Source of the DNA: Candolleomyces eurysporus
Lineage: Eukaryota; Basidiomycota; Agaricomycetes; Agaricales; Psathyrellaceae
DNA length: 24,512 nucleotides
NCBI GenBank assembly: GCA_027579435.1
Contig: JANBPK010001324.1
Span: 1-24,512 of the forward strand
Direction of reading: 5' to 3'
Shown: one piece after another, positions 1 to 9,814 of the stretch
How positions within the stretch are numbered: position 1 is the first letter of the stretch
Layout: every line of letters begins with the position of its first letter
Notes under the pieces: model-generated
Told to the model about the DNA's origin: nothing
What the model saw: the letters and a program-made list of their open reading frames with translations, nothing else
Database searches by the model: none
Made by a program: the position numbers and the translations under genes

Positions 1-262
1 AGATCAAAGCTATAAAGAAGTAACCTTAGGGTTAACTGTGTGATTATCGAGTACTCCTCGATTACTTGGAATTAGTGTGCATAAGAGAGAGAATCTGTAA
101 ATTCTTAATACTCTACACTANCCCCCCATACTCGCANCCCCCGATTTGGTACGGCACGACTACAAAGGTCTATACATACCGCTTATCTCGCACGGCTCGA
201 CTTAGAGTTGGTGTAGGTGTTAGGTTGTGTGTTTTAGTAGTCTCGCCGTTCTCGATCACTTC
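1..262. other. AT-rich edge sequence, no gene recognised
   Basis: This stretch left of the hAT remnant has no convincing coding frame. It contains a TATA-like TATAAAG near position 11, an 8 bp palindrome GAGTACTC at 49-56, and two ambiguous bases (121 and 137), each followed by a run of C. It could be the end of an older repeat such as an LTR, but no paired copy, primer-binding site or clear boundary can be shown inside the window. Confidence 0.4.
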
Positions 263-275
263 ACCGGCATGGATG
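263..275 (+). repeat. Left terminal inverted repeat of hAT remnant
   Basis: ACCGGCATGGATG matches the reverse complement of 4229-4241 exactly. It is followed by subterminal CCATCC/GGATGG repeats up to about position 335. Confidence 0.75.
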
Positions 276-784
276 GGCCTGATCCAGATAGCATGCCAGA
301 TGCCATCCAAAAATAGCCATCCAGATGGATGGCAGTGCAGATCTGCAGCTTAGCAGGGTATCTGGATAGGGTCCATGCTCTCCCATCAGGCATTTTAATC
401 TCTGACCCAAATCCGTCCAAATTCATCCAATAGTGTCGATAACAGCTTGGGACGGGCGCTCCCACTTCTTGCCTCCCCTTGTGTACCATACCTGTGACTT
501 AGTACTGCAATTAGAGCTCTCCTATCACCTCCCACTGATTCTACCTGCTCCACAGCTCCAAAAAAGGGTGGTGGTAGAACTATCAGCTCGAAAACCCCAA
601 CACCAGCTGCAGGCCTCTGGGTCTTACCCTTTAATGGCCCTGCAGGGTCCTCTGGCCATACTCAGAACACTGCATTACATCAGACTGATCCCTGTACCCC
701 AGACAACTCAGATACTGAGGGTACATCTACTGCTGTCCCACCAGCTGTTCTATCACCTGTGAAATGTTGTCAGCACAAGAAAGA

Positions 785-3661
785 TGGCAGTGTCAAGGCT
801 CTTGGATATTGATGCTTGGAGTTACTCTGATGACAAGATCATTGGTACAATTTACCTTCATATAAAATAGTATAATTAGTCTAATTGATCATTTTTGGTA
901 CATCCAGATGCTTCATTTGCTGGGCTCAAGTCGCCTGCATGTGTGCATTTTGATATTACTCTTGAGTGTTTAACAGAGGATAATGGAGAGCCTAAAGAGC
1001 TTGTGTTTATTTTCACATGCAAAACGGACCCTGCTGGTCATAATGCTCACTGCCACCCTTGCAAAAAGACTTCATCTGGAACAGGAAATCTTGTTGCTGG
1101 GATGAAAGCATGCTTGAAACACCAAGGTCTGGACTTGGTGATTATTTCAGCTTCAACAATTCCTTATTCTCCTGAGAATCACTGCACTCTGATTGCTCTG
1201 TGGTGTGCAGGCAATATGCAGCCGTATAACTCTGTTCAGGATCCACTCTATGTGGCTGAAGTTGAGATGCTGCATCCTGGGACCAAACTCCCTGATCCAA
1301 CCACAGTCAGCCATGATGTTCAGCTTCTGTATCAGGAGATATCCAAGTGTGTTTGCCAATATTTCAAGGTAAGGATTAGTCAAATGTTTTGTTTGGTATT
1401 CTGTGCTCATCTTGCTGTAGAATCTTGGCAATGCCATCTATCTTGCTGTTGATGGATGGACCGCACCAATTACTGCATCATTTCTTGGTGTGGTTCTTAT
1501 ATGGTCTGAGCAAGGAGAGATACATCACATCATCTTGGAGTTCATTAGGTGAGACCAGTCAGACAATCATATTTATCTATCTTTATTAACAGATTCTAGG
1601 CCCAAAAAGAAGCATACTGGACAATATTTGGCACAATGTATTGCTGACTGCCTGAAATGCTATGGAATTGCTCATTTGGTATGTATAATTCCAGTTTTAG
1701 CCATCTGAGCAGATTTTGATGCCATACAGCTATTCTCTCTATGCATGGACAATGCATCAAACTGTAGTAAAGCTGCTGCAATTCTTCCCAGAATGATTGA
1801 CACATTCCAGGGAGAAGAGGCACACATTCGATGCTTCAATCATATTCTGCACTTGATTGCACAGGTACAGTTGTTTATATGGTGCTTAGTATGCTTTACT
1901 TATGTTCAAATTTAGGTCTTCATGTCATTTTTCTTTAAAAAGCGCAAGTCCTCTAGGAAAATAGTGGCTGATGGGAATGGGGGTGATTTGCTTGTGGACA
2001 GTGATTCTAGTGTGGATGAGGAGGAAACAGATGAGGAGGAGGGGGAGGAAGAGGGGGAGGAAGAGGAGGAGGAGGGGGAGAAAGAAGAGGAAGAAGCAAA
2101 GAGGGAGGAGGGTCAAGAGAAGGAAGAGGAGGATGAAGGAGAGGAGGGGGAGGAGGAGGAGGACCAGTTGTTCTTGAAGAGATGGAGGCTGATGATGCTG
2201 ATGATGGCCATGCAGCATTTAACAAAGCTGTTACCTTGACACTCCGGGAGAAAGCCATTGCTGAAATGGAGGAGAAAGGCATTGAAATAACACCAGAGGA
2301 GGCCAAGAAAGCACTTGCCATTCTGCCCAAAGTATCTTTGTTTGATTCTCTACATACCACTGTGCTAACATGCTTGCAGGTATCAGGCCTTGCTCGTCAT
2401 GTTCATGACTCATCAGATTTCAAGGAACACTTTGATCCTGATCTAGATGGTTCAAAACATGCATTGGACCATCGTGTTCCAACATGGGAACTCAGACCAT
2501 GCATGCCTCAAGGCTCACCAGTATTTCCACAGACAAGTTGAACAGCTAACTGGGCTCACTGAGACCAAGTTACAAGCATACCATTTAACTGACAGCCAGT
2601 GGAAACTTGCAGATGACTTGGTTGATGCACTAGAGGTCTGTACTTCAACTTTATCTGATGCAATACATATTCACAATTTCACAGATCTTTGAAGAACCAA
2701 GTCAGCTGTTCTCTCAAGGGAATGCAGCTCTGATTGTTGATGTGATTCCTGCATTCGATAATCTAAGACTTTCTCTTGAGGGAATCCAAGATGATGATGA
2801 CTGGGAAATGACATATCACCTGTAATGAGAGTAGCTGCACATGCTGCTCTTCTTATGGTTGATAAATACAAGATATTCACTTGGGATTCCAACATATACT
2901 ACATTGCAATTGGTATGCTCCCTATATGACTTTGAGAAAGCTACTAATTAGATTCATCAGTCATGTGTCCAGATTGGAAATTGCAATGGTTAAAAAACTG
3001 CAACTATGATCGTGAAGCTCTCAAGACAATCAAAGACATGGTGGTATCTCACTTTGAGAAATACTACTACTCAGCACCAGATGCCTCTCTGCCACCACCA
3101 AACTTCCAGCAGGTAAGTATTTATCTTTCATATGACTTATTTTTGCCTGGATTCAAGTATCTAATGCATGTTTAGAAAAAGAAAGGTCAATTTATCTGCA
3201 AATTTGATGAGCCAGAGGCATCTGGATCATTTTCAAAGGATCACATTCAGACATATCTCAAAGAACCTCTGGTTTCACCTGCTGTTATCTCTGATGCTGG
3301 AGGTTACCTCAAATATTGGCATGCTGCTGTCAATAATCGACCAAGCCTTGNCTNAAAATGGGGACTGATTTCTGCTCTACACCTGGTGAGTACTTATTCC
3401 AGTATTTAGTTTTCTATGCTCCTAATTTATGGGCCTACATTAGCTTCATCTGTTGATGCTAAACGTGCCTTTTCTGTGGGGCGTTGACAGGTCAACTGTA
3501 TGCAACACAACATGTCACCAAATTCATTTAGGTCCAAGGTGGCTCTTGGATCCTGGCAACATGCACCCTTCTTTCCAGAGATAACTGAGGTCTCCAAGAT
3601 CATTGCTGCCCAGTCAGCTGGTGAAACTTTTGAAGGTCTTTCTGACTCTGACTCTGACTAG
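785..3661 (+). pseudogene. Degenerate hAT transposase
   Basis: The conserved blocks of an agaric hAT transposase appear in order. A degenerate BED-type finger region lies at about 900-1130. The first RNase-H-fold aspartate block, AVDGWTAP, follows an intron (1369-1420). A CMDNASNC block with the second acidic residue lies at about 1741-1775, then an RCFNHILHLIA block at about 1829-1862. A very acidic linker spans about 2015-2165, and the C-terminal dimerisation segment (SSVDAKRAFS) starts near 3450. Breaks: the frame shifts in or just after the purine-rich linker (before 2182), again near 2480-2490, and again near 2810-2822. A TGA at 3485-3487 interrupts the dimerisation segment. The terminal stop is at 3659-3661. 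Several standard introns are still recognisable (for example 1369-1420, and one ending at about 1596), so decay looks fairly recent. It cannot encode a full transposase as written. The start is not certain. Confidence 0.8.
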
Positions 3662-4228
3662 CTTTATGATGTTCTCAAGCTTGGAAATTTGGCAATTGGA
3701 ATGTCTTGTATGGTGGTGTAAGAAGAAAATGTATTTGTATTATAAATGTACTTGTATGGATTCTCAGAAGGAACTTGTTCATCCATAGTAGTTCAAAAGG
3801 AACTTGTACTTTTAAGATGTGCAGAAAAACAGCTTATTTTGAGTATAAACAGTTGATTTGACACAAATTTTAGGCTTTTATGCACTATATAGCATTCCAA
3901 ATGTAAAAATAGCAATAAATGCCTTCCACACAAGCCCAAAGGTGTCCCAAATGGACAAAATCTGAGGGAGAATGCTTATAATTTCCAGGATTTGCATTAT
4001 TCTATAATATTTTATGATTTAAAATAAGAGTTCTCAATTTCTATTGAATTAAAGAGCCTAAAGCTTGAATTTTGTGCATTTTATACTTAAATAAATCATA
4101 TATAACCTTTCACAGCATTATAGTTGCTGTACAAGGGTGTGGATGAAGCTGGATGCATCCGCAATCCGTGGATATCCATCCAGCAGATGCCATCATCCGC
4201 GGATTGGATGCTGGATTGATTACGTAAT

Positions 4229-4241
4229 CATCCATGCCGGT
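4229..4241 (-). repeat. Right terminal inverted repeat of hAT remnant
   Basis: This is the exact inverted partner of 263-275. Immediately inside it are several GGATG/CATCC words at 4138-4220. Outside it, the bases do not duplicate the left flank. Confidence 0.75.
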
Positions 4242-4295
4242 CCCTACGCCAGAGTGAAGGGACCCATCTGATCCAGATCGCGGCGAATATGTCGA

Positions 4296-4631
4296 TCAAG
4301 GTCTTGTTAGATGAATGGGGGTTGGCGACATTTGGGAGAGCGAAAGACATGGTAGTAGTTCAATTGAAAGAAATGTCTTGTCAACGTTCGCCAATTTTAT
4401 GGTCCGTTTCAAAAATTCCCCTTTACCAGTGGCAATGCGCTCAAACAGATGTTTTTGCAACTCAGCGAGAGCAGAGTTCACGATGGCTCTCAGAGAGCTT
4501 GAAGTGAGGCCCTTTCGATTAGCCTTCTGCAGCACTACAGCGCTTGGCTTGATCCGGGGTGGTGTATTGGCTAGGAGGTTACGGGTCGTCTCTGCACCGA
4601 TAGTGGCTTGGCTTTGACGAAGATGATTCAT
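4296..4631 (-). CDS. Unrecognised small protein, divergent from KRE33
   Basis: This 111-residue minus-strand frame starts at an ATG at 4629-4631. I do not recognise a family. Residues 1-90 look like a genuine soluble protein: basic and rich in Ala, Leu and Lys, with a likely amphipathic helix around LRAIVNSALAELQKHLFERI and a second helical segment near GKGEFLKRTIKLANVDK. The last 20 residues are less coherent, so the true 3' part may be spliced or may have been altered by the hAT insertion that ends 55 bp downstream. It is divergent from the acetyltransferase gene, with 341 bp between the two ATGs, the usual spacing of a shared promoter in fungi. Opposite-strand frames also stay open here, so chance cannot be excluded. 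Confidence 0.4.
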   Translation of the reverse strand: MNHLRQSQATIGAETTRNLLANTPPRIKPSAVVLQKANRKGLTSSSLRAIVNSALAELQKHLFERIATGKGEFLKRTIKLANVDKTFLSIELLPCLSLSQMSPTPIHLTRP

Positions 4632-4972
4632 GGTACCATCCTACCCATATGTAGCTTGAAAGCGAAACAACTATTCTTCTTGCCGACACGACAGAAATAT
4701 TTCTTAGTGATTGGTCTTCAAATATGGGTGTCCACAGGGCAAAAGAAACAATGAATGCGACCTCCATAGGGATTAAGGTGATGATTAGGGGGAAAACTGC
4801 CATGTTTGTACTCTGCAGGGGTTAGGGTCACATCCAAAATTTTGGATCGCAGGCGCGCTCGCTCTCTTCCTCTCCGTCCATCTCGCCCCTTCCTCGTCGT
4901 CCGTTTGGTCGTTCGTCCGGGCTCCATACAGCCTACCTCCAAAATTACCAAGAGGTGCAAGCCCTCGGAGCC
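4632..4972. promoter_or_regulatory. Intergenic region upstream of KRE33, possibly bidirectional
   Basis: These 341 bp separate the KRE33 start codon from the start of the small minus-strand frame. The part near 4850-4930 is pyrimidine-rich (repeated CTCTC, CGTCC), as is common in promoters of highly expressed fungal housekeeping genes. No clear TATA box was found. The boundary is inferred from the two start codons. Confidence 0.4.
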
Positions 4973-7900
4973 ATGCGGAAGCAACTGGATCCACGGATAC
5001 CCATCCTCATCAACAACAATGTCAAGCTGAACCATCGGTCGTTTATCGTGCTCGTGGGGGACAAGGGGCGGGACCAGGTGCGTGGCCAAGAGCTCAAGAG
5101 CGTACAGAAAGTGCTAATGCACCTTCTAGATCGTTAACCTGCACTTCCTGCTCTCGCAAGCGAGGGTCTCTGCCCGGCCCTCGGTGCTATGGTGCTACAA
5201 GAAGGATTTGGGCTTCACGACGTGCGTCTGCGAGGACCTTTCCTCCCTATTGGTCCTATTTAACCGTGCCCACATGTACCTCGTACAGACACCGCAAGAA
5301 ACGAGAGGCCAAAATCAAACGGGAAGTCAAAAAGGGCATCCGGGAGCCCAACGAACAGAACCCGTTCGAAATCTTCGTCACTGTCACCGATATTCGTTAT
5401 ACGTGGGTGTCTTTTCTCGTATCTTTCATCCATTTCTGTCCCAACCCCTCCCCCGCTTAGATACTACAAGGAATCGGAGAAAATTCTCGGTCACACCTAC
5501 GGCATGCTCGTCCTACAAGACTTTGAAGCCGTCACTCCCAATCTCCTCGCCCGAACTATCGAGACTGTTGAAGGCGGCGGCCTCGTCGTCCTGCTCCTCA
5601 AAACCATGACCTCCCTCAAACAGCTATATACCATGACCATGGACGTACACGCACGTTACCGCACCAGCTCTCACGATTCCGTCGTCGCCCGCTTCAACGA
5701 GCGTTTCATCCTCTCTCTCGGCGCGTGCAAGGACTGCTTGGTACTTGATGACGAGCTGAATGTGTTGCCGATATCGAAGGGGAAGGACATAGCTCCCATA
5801 TCCGACGACGAAGACGACGATGCTGGTGATGGTGAGGGAGGAAAGGCTAATGGGAGTGCAAAGGCGAGGGGCAAGATGCGGGCGGAGCAAAAAGCGTTGA
5901 AGGACCTCCAAGAAAGCTTATCCGATACCAAACCCGCCGGGGACCTCGTCAAACTCGCGAGAACGACCGACCAAGCTCAAGCTATTCTCACCTTCATCGA
6001 AGCTATCGCCGAAAAAACTCTCTCATCCACCGTTACGCTTACAGCTGCCCGTGGGCGGGGTAAATCAGCTGCTCTGGGGCTCGCGATGGCTGCAGCGCTC
6101 GCACATGGGTATAGCAATATCTTTGTGACGAGTCCGAGTCCGGAGAACTTAAAGACGGTTTTTGAGTTTGTGTTCAAGGGGATGGATGCGCTGGGGTATG
6201 AGGAGCATTTGGATTATGATATCGTGCAGAGTACGAATCCCGATTTTGGAAGGGCCATTGTGAGGGTTAATGTGTTTAAGAGTCATCGGCAGACTATTCA
6301 GGTGCGTACTTCCTTCTCTATACCCTATTGCTATACGCTCATTCTCTCGCAGTATATTCAACCTGAAGATGCCCACGTCCTCGGCCAAGCCGAACTCGTC
6401 GTAATAGACGAAGCAGCTGCCATTCCCCTCCCACTCGTCCGGAACCTCATCGGCCCCTACCTCGTCTTCATGGCTTCCACCATTAACGGCTACGAAGGGA
6501 CCGGTCGCTCGCTTTCCCTAAAACTCATTCAGCAACTTCGGGAGAGTACCCGTCCGTCTCTGACTAAGGACGTTACCTCCTCGAATGACCCGTCGACCTC
6601 TACCTCTACCTCAACCTCGACTGCGAAGGCATCGAAGTTGGGAGCACCCGCACCCGCCAAGGCTCGCACACTCCGCGAAATCAAACTCGAAACGCCCATT
6701 CGTTATTCCCCTGGCGACACCATAGAGAAATGGCTAAACCAGCTCCTCTGTCTCGACGCTACCATCTCTTCCGTCCCCAAATCCCTTTCTGGGTTACAGG
6801 GATGCCCTCATCCAAGCCAATGCGAATTGTACTGGGTGAACAGGGACACGCTGTTCAGCTTCCACCCGGCGAGCGAGGTGTTCTTGCAGCGGATGATGGG
6901 CCTGTATGTGGCTAGTCACTACAAAAACAGCCCGAATGATTTGCAGTTGATGAGCGATGCACCTGCGCACCAGCTCTTCGTCCTGCTCCCTCCTTTGAAG
7001 GACTCTAATTCTTCGTCCTCTGCGCCCTCTACTTCGGAAACTCACCTCCCCGAACCACTTGTCGTTCTGCAAGTCGCGTTAGAGGGGAACGTGAGCAAGG
7101 AAGCTATCCTGGAGGGCTTGGGGAGGGGCGTGAGGCCGGGGGGAGATATGATTCCGTGGATCGTGAGTCAGCAGTTCCAGGAGGGGCGGTTCGGGAGGAT
7201 GAGTGGTGCGAGGGTGGTTAGGGTTGCTTGTCATCCGGAGTACAGTGGGGTGAGTCTCCAGTCCCCGTTTCGAGGGGGGGAGCAAGAAATTGACTGATCA
7301 CATTGCAGATGGGATACGGCTCACGCGCGATTCAAGCACTCAACTCGTATTTCAGCGGGGAGTATTTCAGTTTGGACGAGGAGATGAAAGATGAGACGGA
7401 TTATCCTGAAGTCGGTGCTGTTGACCCTGTAAGGATCCCGTTTTTTCTTCCCCGTCGTCCCTTTCTCCTTTATGGCTGTTGTACACGCTCGCTAACTCCC
7501 TTTTTGCTATAGTCAGCCAATCTCTTGACAGAGAAACCGACAGTTCGATCCGCTACTTCTATGCCTCCTCTCCTGCAACGATTGTCGGAGAGGAAACCGG
7601 AACCGCTGGATTATTTGGGTGTCAGTTATGGGTTGACTTCTCAGCTTCTGAGGTACGCTTGCTCTCTCCTTCTCCATCTCCCTCTCTACCTTTTGTCTCT
7701 CTTTCATCCTACCGACTTGGATCGTCTCAAGAGCCTCGACATGTGACGCTGACGACGAGGGACAGATTCTGGAAGCGCGCAGGTTTCGTACCTCTGTACG
7801 TTCGACAGACGCAGAGCGAGTTGACGGGTGAGCATACGTGTGTGATGGCGAGAGGACTGAATAGCTCGGTACCCGGGGAGTTGGGGTGGTTGAGCGAGTT

Positions 7901-9045
7901 TGCGAAAGGTGAGAGCGAACATGTCCCTTCTCATGGAACGATTCGCTAATTGATTGAAATGATCCTAGACTTTAGACGCCGTTTCCTCACTCTCCTTTCG
8001 TACAAGTTTAGAGAGTTTGGGAGTGTTACTGCGTTGAGCGTGCTGGAGGCTGTAAACGCTGGTGTGGGTAGTGGTGGTGGTACGTTCGATCTCTCTCTCC
8101 CCATATCATGCTCTAATCAACTAGCTGATACTCTGTTCCATTACGACGTACAGATGCCCAAACAGCGCCACTCAATGCTCAAGAACTCTCATACCTCTTC
8201 ACACCATTCGACTTTAAGCGACTTGAATCGTATGCAAATAATTCACTCGACTTCCACGTTGTTCAAGATCTCTTCCCCGCCCTTGCTTCTCTGTACTTCC
8301 AGTCCCGACTCGATCCTACCCCCTCTAGCACCACCATCGGTGAAGGTCAGACGGCCACAGGATCCCCAACGAAGCTCACAGCAGTCCAAGCCTCGATACT
8401 CCTCGCGTTGGGATTGCAGAGGAAAACGGTGGAGGACGTGGAGAAAGAATTAGGGTTGCCTGTGAGTCAGGTGTTGGCATTGCTCGTAAAGGTCGTTAGA
8501 AAGCTTGGGAAGAGGTTGGCGGAAGTTAGGAGGGAGGAAGTCGAGAAGTCTCTACCACCACCCGCCGCTAGTACTTCCACCTCGGCCCCTGCGAATGCGT
8601 TGGTGGGGGAAGGAGTGGAGTGGGAGGGCGTTGGGGAGAGGATGGAGAGGGAGCTTGAGGAAGCCGGGGACGAGGAGCAGAAGAGGCTTAGGGAGAGGCA
8701 GAGGGAGATGTTGGATAGCCTTGATTTGAAGAAGTGAGTTGCTCTTTTCCTCCGTTTTTCGTGTTCGGCTATTCTCATGATTAGAATAAGATAACTGACT
8801 CGACTGCCCTCAGATACGCGATCAACGACGCAGCAGTCGATTGGTCCGCCGCTGAAGATCAAGTGAAGAACCTCGCGAAGGGAGGGAAAGGTGCTTCGAC
8901 TGTTATTAGCTTAAAAACCGCTGCTCCTACCAAGGACGATGGGGATGCACCGCAGGCTGCTGCGGGCCAAAAAAGAAAGGTTGCTGGTGGGGATGGCGAT
9001 TCATCAGGGAAGAAGAATCGGAGGAGTAAGAAGGTTAAGCGGTGA
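4973..9045 (+). CDS. KRE33: RNA cytidine acetyltransferase (KRE33/NAT10)
   Basis: This nucleolar enzyme makes N4-acetylcytidine in 18S rRNA and, with a Tan1-type partner, in tRNA-Ser/Leu, using acetyl-CoA and ATP. Exons: 4973-5077, 5130-5221, 5289-5402, 5461-6301, 6353-7249, 7309-7428, 7513-7652, 7766-7908, 7969-8079, 8154-8733, 8814-9045. All phases join to give 1124 residues, somewhat longer than yeast Kre33 or human NAT10. The N-terminus (MRKQLDPRIPILI) fits the family start exactly. An ATP-binding P-loop ARGRGKS lies at residues 300-306, a helicase-like VVIDEAAAIP with D403-E404 follows, and the GNAT acetyl-CoA loop lies around MGYGSRA at residue 684. The C-terminus is Lys/Arg-rich, as expected for a nucleolar protein. 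A Ser/Thr run at about 464-480 lengthens a variable loop. Intron 6302-6352 is 51 bp, in phase and stop-free, so retention would add 17 residues. Confidence 0.97.
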
Positions 9046-9814
9046 AAGGATGAGTGCTCCGCCATGTTTTTGTTGTTTCCGTGATTGAATGATATTGCTG
9101 CTTTTCACGACTGGACGTTTCCGAACGCGGTGCTTCATCGCACGTCGTTGCTTCAAGCGACGGGTGCATATCCCGGCTCTTCGACAGGCTTGCCGTCGTT
9201 TGCATATCTTTCGTCAGTTTCGTTTTTTCTGCGAGATGGGTTGTGACCCTGGTCAAGACTGTCACAACACCAATTGGTCGATTGCGATTCAACATGCCGC
9301 TCATAATGAGCTCGGAAACAGGTCTGACGGGGATGAATAGCACGCATCGATTCGGGGCAAGCGCGACAGTTCGAATCGCATCATTCTGCCCAAAAACAAA
9401 CGAAAAATTGACATTACTTAGTTCTGCAAACGGCTGTAAACCGCTTGATCGCCATCGATCTTTGCTTGGGCGGCACTGCGGCAGCGGAGACAGAGAATGT
9501 CATACGCGTTTCTCACAGATTGTCTTCAGGTTTTCGGTGCTCATGGGAGAATGCGGTTGAAACGCTCCGGTTTCCTAGGTAAGTTCCGTACAATCTCGGT
9601 AAATCAACGGCACCAAATGGGGGGTTGTAAGCCCACAGGTGCATACATAACCATATCATCTGACAGCAAACGGGGGATATGGATCGTTCAATTCACTGGG
9701 CGGTCCTTCTCATTCGCCGTCCATTGTGAACCTCTGTCTACACTGAGTACCTGCCCTACTGAGCTTCCTTTCCGTCTCTGCTCTCAGACCTTCGTCGGAA
9801 AATTCGCGTAAAGA
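9046..9814. other. Intergenic region between KRE33 and the NLR gene
   Basis: These 769 bp hold the KRE33 3' untranslated region and the presumed promoter of the NLR gene. I found no coding frame with family resemblance, no tRNA and no repeat copy. CpG is frequent, as in normal host sequence here. No obvious TATA box precedes the NLR start codon at 9815. Confidence 0.5.

Larger units (their letters stand above)
263..4241 (+). mobile_element. hAT-superfamily DNA transposon remnant
   Basis: The element is delimited by a perfect 13 bp terminal inverted repeat, ACCGGCATGGATG at 263-275 and its reverse complement at 4229-4241. Both subterminal regions (about 263-440 and 4135-4230) are rich in GGATG/CATCC motifs, as is usual for hAT transposase-binding regions. 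The interior codes on the plus strand for a degraded hAT transposase. CpG is scarce throughout compared with the host genes downstream, which suggests past cytosine methylation. The right end may extend five bases further, to a TAGGG start read on the minus strand. No matching 8 bp target-site duplication is visible, so the left end may be eroded or rearranged. Two ambiguous bases lie at 3351 and 3354. Confidence 0.8.

Noticed and set aside
1..200. Possible LTR end with a tRNA-primer-like TTGGTA near 145-150
   Set aside because: Only six bases match, there is no paired LTR or polyprotein, and ambiguous bases interrupt the presumed boundary.
8734..8813. Apparent end of KRE33 at the TGA just after DSLDLKK
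   Set aside because: The TGA is part of a GTGAGT donor site. Splicing to 8814 restores the conserved YAIND continuation and the basic tail.
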